From NCBI GenBank assembly GCA_963837695.1, contig CAWINZ010000005.1:744001-808000 (forward strand): 64,000 nucleotides of DNA. Direction: 5' to 3'. Shown piece by piece: positions 59,327 through 64,000 of the stretch (positions within the stretch are counted from its first letter, which is position 1; each line of letters starts with the position of its first letter). The position numbers and the translations under genes were made by a program. Under the pieces are notes generated by a model, which was not told the origin of the DNA, made no database searches, and was given only the letters and a program-made list of their open reading frames with translations. The DNA is from VRUE01 sp963837695 (GTDB lineage: Bacteria; Actinomycetota; Thermoleophilia; Solirubrobacterales; 70-9).

Positions 59327-59653
59327 CTAGGCGAGCGCCGGCTCGAGCTCGGCCTCGAGGCGCCGCTTCGGCATCGCCCCGACGACTTTCTTCGCGATCG
59401 CCCCGTCCTTGAAGAGGAGCAGGGTCGGGATCGAGAGGACTTCGTACTCGGCCGCGGTCTGCTGGTTCTCGTCGACGTTGAGGCTGACGATCGTCAGGTC
59501 GTCGCGCTCGGCGTCGATCTCCTCGAGGACCGGGTGGACGACGCGGCAGGGGCCGCACCAGGGGGCCCAGAAGTCGACGAGCACGGGGCCCTCGGCCTCC
59601 AGAACGTCGGACTTGAAGTTGCCGTCGGTCACGTCGGTGAGCTTGCCGGTCAC
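59327..59653 (-). CDS. trxA: Thioredoxin
   Basis: A 108-residue canonical thioredoxin: VLVDFWAPWCGPCRVVHPVL with the WCGPC redox site, cis-Pro in SIPTLLLFKDG. A cytoplasmic disulfide reductase. A small palindrome ATACTT-caga-AAGTAT (59691-59706) lies 38 bp upstream of the ATG and may be its control site. Confidence 0.97.
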   Translation of the reverse strand: MTGKLTDVTDGNFKSDVLEAEGPVLVDFWAPWCGPCRVVHPVLEEIDAERDDLTIVSLNVDENQQTAAEYEVLSIPTLLLFKDGAIAKKVVGAMPKRRLEAELEPALA

Positions 59654-59731
59654 TGGTATCCGTCTCCCGTTGGTCGAAGTTCAGCGCTCAATACTTCAGA
59701 AAGTATAGCGGGCGCCGAGGGGGGCGGTGGG

Positions 59732-61213
59732 TCATTGAGTCGGTGGGGCTACCAGCGGGGCGGATGGCTCGACGCCGATCAAAGCGTCCTCGACAACCTG
59801 GGCCGTTGCTTTTGCCTCTTCCGGGTCGAGGCATCGGGTGGTCCAAGCAGCGCACATTGCCTGCCACAGGGTCTCGCCCGACAGGAAGAGGCCGGAGGCA
59901 GCATAGGAGAGCCACTGATGGTGGTCGGGGAGCGCCATGGCCTTGGTACAGGCGTCCGCCAGGTCGGCAAATTCGCGGCCGGTTCGCTCGGCTACCCCTG
60001 GCCAGTTGTCGGCCCGGAGACTCTCGAAGACGACTCGCTCGGGCGCATCGTCGCCGGGGAGGCTGTGACAGCCGACGATCTCGCCCTCGTCCCCATCGAG
60101 GAATACGCAGGATGGGCGGGGAAACCGATTCTGGATGACCATCTGGCCAAGAGACTTGCCTACGGAGGCGGCTCCAAAGGGAATGATCTGGCACCTGGGC
60201 ACCAGGTCGGCGTCGGTAGCGACCAGAATCTCGGTGAGCAAAGTCGCGGCAGCCGAATCCTCCACATAGAGATCGCACTCGAAGTGTCGTTCGTCGTCCA
60301 TCTTCGTCATTGCGAACTCGGGACTGACGCCGTAGACGATCTCTCGCGCTTCGGGAGCCGTTTCCACGATGCAGGCGCGTGCCTCGAACGGCAGCTCCCC
60401 GAGGACATATGGAGAGTGGGTGGTTATCACGACCTGAAGCTCAAGCTCCCGCGCACGGGCCGCCAGATCGCGAACCAGTCGCCGCTGAGCACGGGGATGC
60501 AGAGAGCTCTCGATCTCGTCGATCAGGACGAGGCTGTACTTGGGAAGGTCTGCTTGGAGCAGCTCGGCGACGGTCGTCTCGCCCGCGCCCTGGTGGTAGC
60601 CGGAGTAGGCAGCTCCATGCTGCTCGACCACGGGAACCTCGCGCTTGTCGTCGGCGTCCGTAGTCGCCATCTTGGCCAGGTCATAGGTTCGACCCATGAT
60701 TGCGTTCAGCCGGGCGAGCTGCGTTTTTTCAAAGGAGGTCGCTTCCGCCTCGCTGTACGCGGGGTTCGCCAGGGCCTTGTACCCGACCCGCCCGGCCACA
60801 GGCTGCACCCGACCGAGATCGATGTACTCGACGTTGCGCATCCGCCGCTCGGGGTTCCCTCGCCAGCGGTTCGTCGGCTTGCGGATCGTGTCCTGGTGAA
60901 CCATGGTCCCCTCTCGAACCGAGTAGTGGATTTTTGCGTCGGTTACCTGATCCCAAGGCGTGTCGGGGAAGAAGTCTGAGGCAAATCGATCATCGCCTTC
61001 AGGTGCCCGATACACAGCAGCGGCGCTCTGCAGCACCGTGGTCTTTCCAACGCCGTTCTCGCCGACGACCGCCATGACCGGGAAGCGCAACTCGAATCTC
61101 TGTCCGATCCATCCGCGCAGACCTTCGATCTCGATCCACTCCAGTCGTTTTGGCCAGCCCGTGTCGGTCTGCCACTTCGATTTGAGTCGCCGAATCTCGT
61201 TGCTGTTGGGCAT
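59732..61213 (-). CDS. OLD-like ATPase with TOPRIM domain
   Basis: A 493-residue protein. The ABC/SMC-type ATPase half has Walker A VVGENGVGKTTVLQ (about residue 49), Walker B LVLIDEIESSLHPRAQ (about 223) and ITTHSPYVLGEL as switch His. The C-terminal half has a TOPRIM-like domain: Glu in DLYVEDSAAATLLTEIL (about 318) and CVFLDGDEG (about 369). The layout is that of OLD-family nucleases, single-gene anti-phage or DNA-repair proteins. It stands alone between trxA and polX. ATG 61213 has GAGGAC upstream; a longer start would read the palindrome at 61235. Confidence 0.82.
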   Translation of the reverse strand: MPNSNEIRRLKSKWQTDTGWPKRLEWIEIEGLRGWIGQRFELRFPVMAVVGENGVGKTTVLQSAAAVYRAPEGDDRFASDFFPDTPWDQVTDAKIHYSVREGTMVHQDTIRKPTNRWRGNPERRMRNVEYIDLGRVQPVAGRVGYKALANPAYSEAEATSFEKTQLARLNAIMGRTYDLAKMATTDADDKREVPVVEQHGAAYSGYHQGAGETTVAELLQADLPKYSLVLIDEIESSLHPRAQRRLVRDLAARARELELQVVITTHSPYVLGELPFEARACIVETAPEAREIVYGVSPEFAMTKMDDERHFECDLYVEDSAAATLLTEILVATDADLVPRCQIIPFGAASVGKSLGQMVIQNRFPRPSCVFLDGDEGEIVGCHSLPGDDAPERVVFESLRADNWPGVAERTGREFADLADACTKAMALPDHHQWLSYAASGLFLSGETLWQAMCAAWTTRCLDPEEAKATAQVVEDALIGVEPSAPLVAPPTQ

Positions 61214-61234
61214 TTCGTCCTCTCGGAGGCCTCT

Positions 61235-61256
61235 GCTACCGGCAAAAAGCGGTAGC
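61235..61256. promoter_or_regulatory. Palindrome upstream of the OLD-like gene
   Basis: GCTACCG-gcaaaaag-CGGTAGC, perfect 7-bp arms, ends 22 bp before the ATG at 61213. The adjacent 61290-61320 is unusually AT-rich (TAATTTTTTGG) and probably contains the divergent promoters for this gene and polX. Confidence 0.45.
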
Positions 61257-61363
61257 AAGCGAGCGCTGTCGCCGGGGAGACCCCAGGATAGCAGCTAATT
61301 TTTTGGTCTTATTTGCCATTACACCCGGTAGCGTGCGTCTGTCCGTGCCGCTAGATTGATCCT

Positions 61364-63085
61364 ATGACGAACGCCGAGATCGCCGCCGCCCTCGAAGAGC
61401 TGGGCGTCCTCTACGAGTTGGACGGCGCCGTCAAATACCGCGTGCTGGCCTACTCGAGCGCGGCCAAGGCGATTCGCGAAAGCCCGGTCTCCGTCGCTGA
61501 CCTCGCGGCGGCGGGCCGTGCCACCGAGATTCCGGGAGTCGGCAAGACGCTGGCTGAAAAGATCGACGCGCTGTTGGCGACTGGCGAGATCCCTGCCGCG
61601 GTCAAGCTGAAGGCGAAGTTCCCGCCGACCCTGATCGAGGTGACCCGCGTCCCCGGTGTCGGCGCGAAAACGGCGCGGCTGCTCTTCGAGGAGCTCGGCG
61701 TCGCCTCGCTCGAGGACCTCAAGGAGGCCGCCGAGGCGGAAGAGGTGCGCGGCGTAAAGGGCCTCGGGCCGAAGGCGGAGGAGAACGTGCTGGCCTCGCT
61801 GGAGCGTCTCGGCGAGCCGGGGGAGGGGCCCGGCCGGGTGCTGCTCTCGGCGGTGCGGCCGATCGCCGAGGAGCTCGCGGCCGTTCTGCGCGAGCACCCG
61901 GCGGCGCAGCGCGTCGAGGTGGCGGGATCGGCGCGGCGCTGGGCCGAGACCTGCAAGGACATCGACCTGATCGCCACCGCCGAGCAGCCGCGAGAGCTGG
62001 CCGAGCACCTCGCCGGCCACGAGCTGATCGCCGCGGCGGGAAAACCCGGGCCGAACGGCGTCCGCGCGCAGACCCACAACGGCATCTCGGTCGACCTGCG
62101 GATCGTCGCCCCGCGGGCCTTCGGCAACCTGCTCCAGCACTTCACCGGCTCGGCGGCGCACAACGTGCAGCTGCGCGAAGAGGCCGTGGCCCGCGGTCTC
62201 TCCGTCTCCGAGCACGGGATCACCGAGACCGAGAGCGGCAAGACGACGCTCTGCGAGAGCGAGGAGGCCGTCTACGAGCGGCTCGGCTACGCCTACATCG
62301 AGCCGGAGCTGCGCGAGGGACGCGGCGAGCTGAAGGCGGCGCGCGAGGGCAAGCTGCCGGACCTGGTCTCGGTCGGGGACATCCGCGGCGACCTGCACTC
62401 GCACACGACCCTCTCCGACGGTCGCAACACGCTGGAGGAGATGGCCGAGGCGGGACGCGAGCGTGGCTACGCCTACATGGCGATCACCGACCACTCGGCC
62501 AGCCACGGCTTCGGCGACCACGTCACGGCCGAGCGGCTCTGGCAGCGGGTCGAGGAGATCGCGGCGTGGAACAAGGGCAAACGCGGCTTTCGCCTGCTCG
62601 CCGGCTCGGAGGTCAACATCGGCCTCGACGGCGAGCTCGACTACCCCGACGACCTGCTCGACGCGCTCGACTGGATCGTCGCCAGCGTCCACACCTCGTT
62701 CTCGATCTCCGGGGGAGCGATGACCGAGCGCGTCCTGACCGCGATCGAGAACCCCGACGTCAACTGCATCGGCCACCTCACCGGTCGCCTGATCGGCCGC
62801 CGCGAGCCCTACGACATCGACGTCGAGGCCGTGGTCGAGGCGGCCGCCCGCGCCGGCACGATGCTGGAGATCAACGGCAACCCCAACCGCCGCGACCTCT
62901 CCGAGCACCACGCCCGCCTCGCCAAGGATGCCGGCGCCACGATCGTCCTCAACACCGACGCCCACGGCATCGACACGCTCGACAACATGGCCTACGCGGT
63001 AGCCACCGCCCGCCGCGCCTGGCTTACGGCGGCGGACGTGGCCAACACCAGGGGCTGGGGCGAGTTCAAGAAACTGCTGGGCTGA
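61364..63085 (+). CDS. polX: DNA polymerase/3'-5' exonuclease PolX
   Basis: A 573-residue family X polymerase with PHP domain. Helix-hairpin-helix motifs (IPGVGKTLAEKI, VPGVGAKTARLLFEELG) precede the nucleotidyltransferase palm (VAGSARRWAETCKDIDLIA, then VDLRIVAP for the third Asp). The C-terminal PHP exonuclease contains GDLHSHTTLSDG, ITDHSASHG, HVHTS-like ASVHTSFS and NTDAHG. It acts in base excision repair. Confidence 0.95.
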   Translation: MTNAEIAAALEELGVLYELDGAVKYRVLAYSSAAKAIRESPVSVADLAAAGRATEIPGVGKTLAEKIDALLATGEIPAAVKLKAKFPPTLIEVTRVPGVGAKTARLLFEELGVASLEDLKEAAEAEEVRGVKGLGPKAEENVLASLERLGEPGEGPGRVLLSAVRPIAEELAAVLREHPAAQRVEVAGSARRWAETCKDIDLIATAEQPRELAEHLAGHELIAAAGKPGPNGVRAQTHNGISVDLRIVAPRAFGNLLQHFTGSAAHNVQLREEAVARGLSVSEHGITETESGKTTLCESEEAVYERLGYAYIEPELREGRGELKAAREGKLPDLVSVGDIRGDLHSHTTLSDGRNTLEEMAEAGRERGYAYMAITDHSASHGFGDHVTAERLWQRVEEIAAWNKGKRGFRLLAGSEVNIGLDGELDYPDDLLDALDWIVASVHTSFSISGGAMTERVLTAIENPDVNCIGHLTGRLIGRREPYDIDVEAVVEAAARAGTMLEINGNPNRRDLSEHHARLAKDAGATIVLNTDAHGIDTLDNMAYAVATARRAWLTAADVANTRGWGEFKKLLG

Positions 63086-63152
63086 GAGGCCTGTCGTCTG
63101 TTAGACATTCGTCTGTGCAGACGATAAGCTCCATGAGCCGCGAGAGCGGTGA

Positions 63153-63224
63153 CGCCCCCGCCGGTGGAGGCCGGCTCCCAATCTCGCAATTGGGGAAGAG
63201 AGGGTTCGATTCCCTCTGGGGGCG
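63153..63224 (+). ncRNA. tRNA-like element with 8-bp acceptor stem and abnormal arms
   Basis: CGCCCCCG (63153-63160) pairs with TGGGGGCG (63217-63224), seven Watson-Crick pairs and one G-T. A canonical T-arm GAGGG-TTCGATT-CCCTC (63200-63216) follows in the right place. The middle is irregular: CCGG-tggagg-CCGG as a D-arm, then CCCAAT-ctcgca-ATTGGG, which cannot form a normal 7-nt anticodon loop. It has no T8/A9 and no encoded CCA. It may be a decayed tRNA, an attachment-site fragment, or an unusual tRNA-like RNA. A perfect terminator lies 90 bp downstream. Confidence 0.45.
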
Positions 63225-63313
63225 TTATTCTGTCTGCATTGCGATATCGGGGACGCTATGATTGTCGGTGCGAGATTGGGAGCACGGCGTTTGCCGGACT
63301 TCCCCCAATTTGA

Positions 63314-63346
63314 CGAACGGCCCGCTTCGGCGGGCCGTTCGCTTTT
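63314..63346 (+). terminator. Strong intrinsic terminator
   Basis: CGAACGGCCCGC-ttcg-GCGGGCCGTTCG: 12-bp perfect stem with a UUCG tetraloop, followed by CTTTT. It ends plus-strand transcription from polX and/or the tRNA-like element, and lies directly after the stop of the convergent membrane-protein gene. Confidence 0.85.
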
Positions 63347-63861
63347 CAGTGCGCGTGCAGCCGGTCGCTGCGCAGACCTGGCGTTCGCACCAGCTCGACC
63401 GGTTGCAGGGCGGAGTTGGGGACGACGTAGAACTTGACGCCGTCGCGGTGCTCGATGCCGAGCACGGCTGCCTCGCGGGTGCGCATCATCAGCGCGACGA
63501 GCAGGGCGTAGCCGGCGCCGATCGCGGCGACGCCGGGGAAGAGGACGCCGAGGACCCCGGCGGCGATCGCCGTGAGGCCGATCGGCCAGAGGCGCCGGGC
63601 GACGATCCGGCCGGGTGAGTCTTCGGGCAGCGAGGTGGCGGTGCGGGCCCTGGCGAGGGCGTCGTGGACGCCGTCGGCGGCGCGCGCCGGCCGCCCCAGG
63701 TACATGCCGAGGACGAGCGCGATCAGCCACCAGGCGGCGGCGACGAGGACCGTCGTCGTGTCGTTGTCGCGGCCGGCGGCCAGCGCGGCGATCACGCCAA
63801 GGGCGGTCGCCTCGGCGCCGGTCAGGAAGACGGTGGTTCGCAGCAGATCCGTGTAGGGCAT
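63346..63861 (-). CDS. Conserved membrane protein of unknown function
   Basis: A 171-residue protein starting MPYTDLLRTTVFLTGAEATA, with four transmembrane helices in pairs (VIAALAAG, VLVAAAWWLIALVLGMYLG, IGLTAIAAGVLGVLFPGVA, IGAGYALLVALMM). A short cytoplasmic tail contains VKFYVVPNSALQPVELVRTPG. It lies 8 bp after the truncated gene at the right edge, probably in the same operon. Confidence 0.75.
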   Translation of the reverse strand: MPYTDLLRTTVFLTGAEATALGVIAALAAGRDNDTTTVLVAAAWWLIALVLGMYLGRPARAADGVHDALARARTATSLPEDSPGRIVARRLWPIGLTAIAAGVLGVLFPGVAAIGAGYALLVALMMRTREAAVLGIEHRDGVKFYVVPNSALQPVELVRTPGLRSDRLHAH

Positions 63862-63869
63862 CGCCGCTC

Positions 63870-64000
63870 CTACTCTGCCAGTGCGTCGAGAAGCGCCAGC
63901 CATCCGGCGGGTCCGTCGACCGTCATGTCGGCCTCCTCGGCGATCTCCCGCGGGCCCTCGTCGGAGACGACGCCGACGCAGACGGCGGTCTCCAGCTCGC
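63870..64000 (-). CDS. C-terminal end of a HAD-type phosphatase, possibly trehalose-phosphatase
   Basis: The frame is open from the right edge to a TAG at 63872-63870. The 42 visible residues (VCVGVVSDEGPREIAEEAD, then MTVDGPAGWLALLDALAE) match the end of HAD-superfamily trehalose-6-phosphate phosphatases, where a GV-S-E-ADxxVDGPxG motif is common. The catalytic part is outside the window. Confidence 0.5.
   Translation of the reverse strand, partial: ELETAVCVGVVSDEGPREIAEEADMTVDGPAGWLALLDALAE

Noticed and set aside
63153..63224. A selenocysteine tRNA
   Set aside because: The 8+5 stem fits, but there is no TCA anticodon or long variable arm, and no selA/selB-like gene in the window.

Overview
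The window is GC-rich chromosomal DNA that looks actinobacterial. The gene content fits Thermoleophilia / Solirubrobacterales best: a collagen-like secreted protein, an NHL/Ig-type surface protein, a stomatin-NfeD pair, a cytochrome-c maturation plus heme cluster, and an IleRS of the long eukaryote-like type. This placement is an inference from gene families; no rRNA is present.

Layout. (1) 1-4937 is accessory DNA: a truncated gene at the left edge, an XRE remnant, a VapBC toxin-antitoxin pair, a tightly overlapped run of small regulators (1775-3015), an excisionase-like gene and a tyrosine recombinase. (2) 4938-5011 is tRNA-Arg(CCT). (3) 5012-14190 is a second island starting at the exact 5' base of that tRNA. 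It has a tyrosine integrase whose stop codon abuts the tRNA, an excisionase, a divergent wHTH/XRE pair and an unrecognised three-gene operon ending in a metallo-beta-lactamase-fold protein. After these come integrase-less segments carrying HEPN/MNT and other toxin-antitoxin-like genes. Complete or partial copies of the 5' half of the tRNA recur as direct repeats at 10335, 11511, 12925 and 14024. Four copies of a composite element, a TTGGGCAG..CTGCCCAA palindrome followed by four AATC words spaced exactly 10 bp apart, lie beside or near them. This accreted, partly decaying toxin-antitoxin cassette array is the most unusual feature of the window.

(4) 14191-64000 is mostly core genome: secreted proteins (14486-17224), galT, slipin/nfeD, a thioredoxin-like lipoprotein, a large SF2 helicase, birA, then one long minus-strand block running ccmA-ccmB-ccmC-ccmD-hemA-hemC-cobA/hemD. 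It continues with two aldehyde dehydrogenases, rarA, a methylmalonyl-CoA epimerase cluster, a 937-residue surface protein, ychF, a SpoIID protein, a separate wHTH-MNT/HEPN toxin-antitoxin pair (46863-47887), fumC, a ThDP decarboxylase next to a fused FAD/Fe-S dehydrogenase, ileS, trxA, an OLD-like ATPase/TOPRIM gene, polX, and a tRNA-like element near the right edge.

Two families of dispersed palindromic repeats punctuate the core genome. In each copy the long inverted arms are locus-specific while the inner motif is conserved. One family (24305, 32836, 41494) includes a copy inserted in frame inside birA. The other (27431, 49734) supplies or abuts the stop codon of the preceding gene. No CRISPR array, insertion sequence or rRNA was seen.
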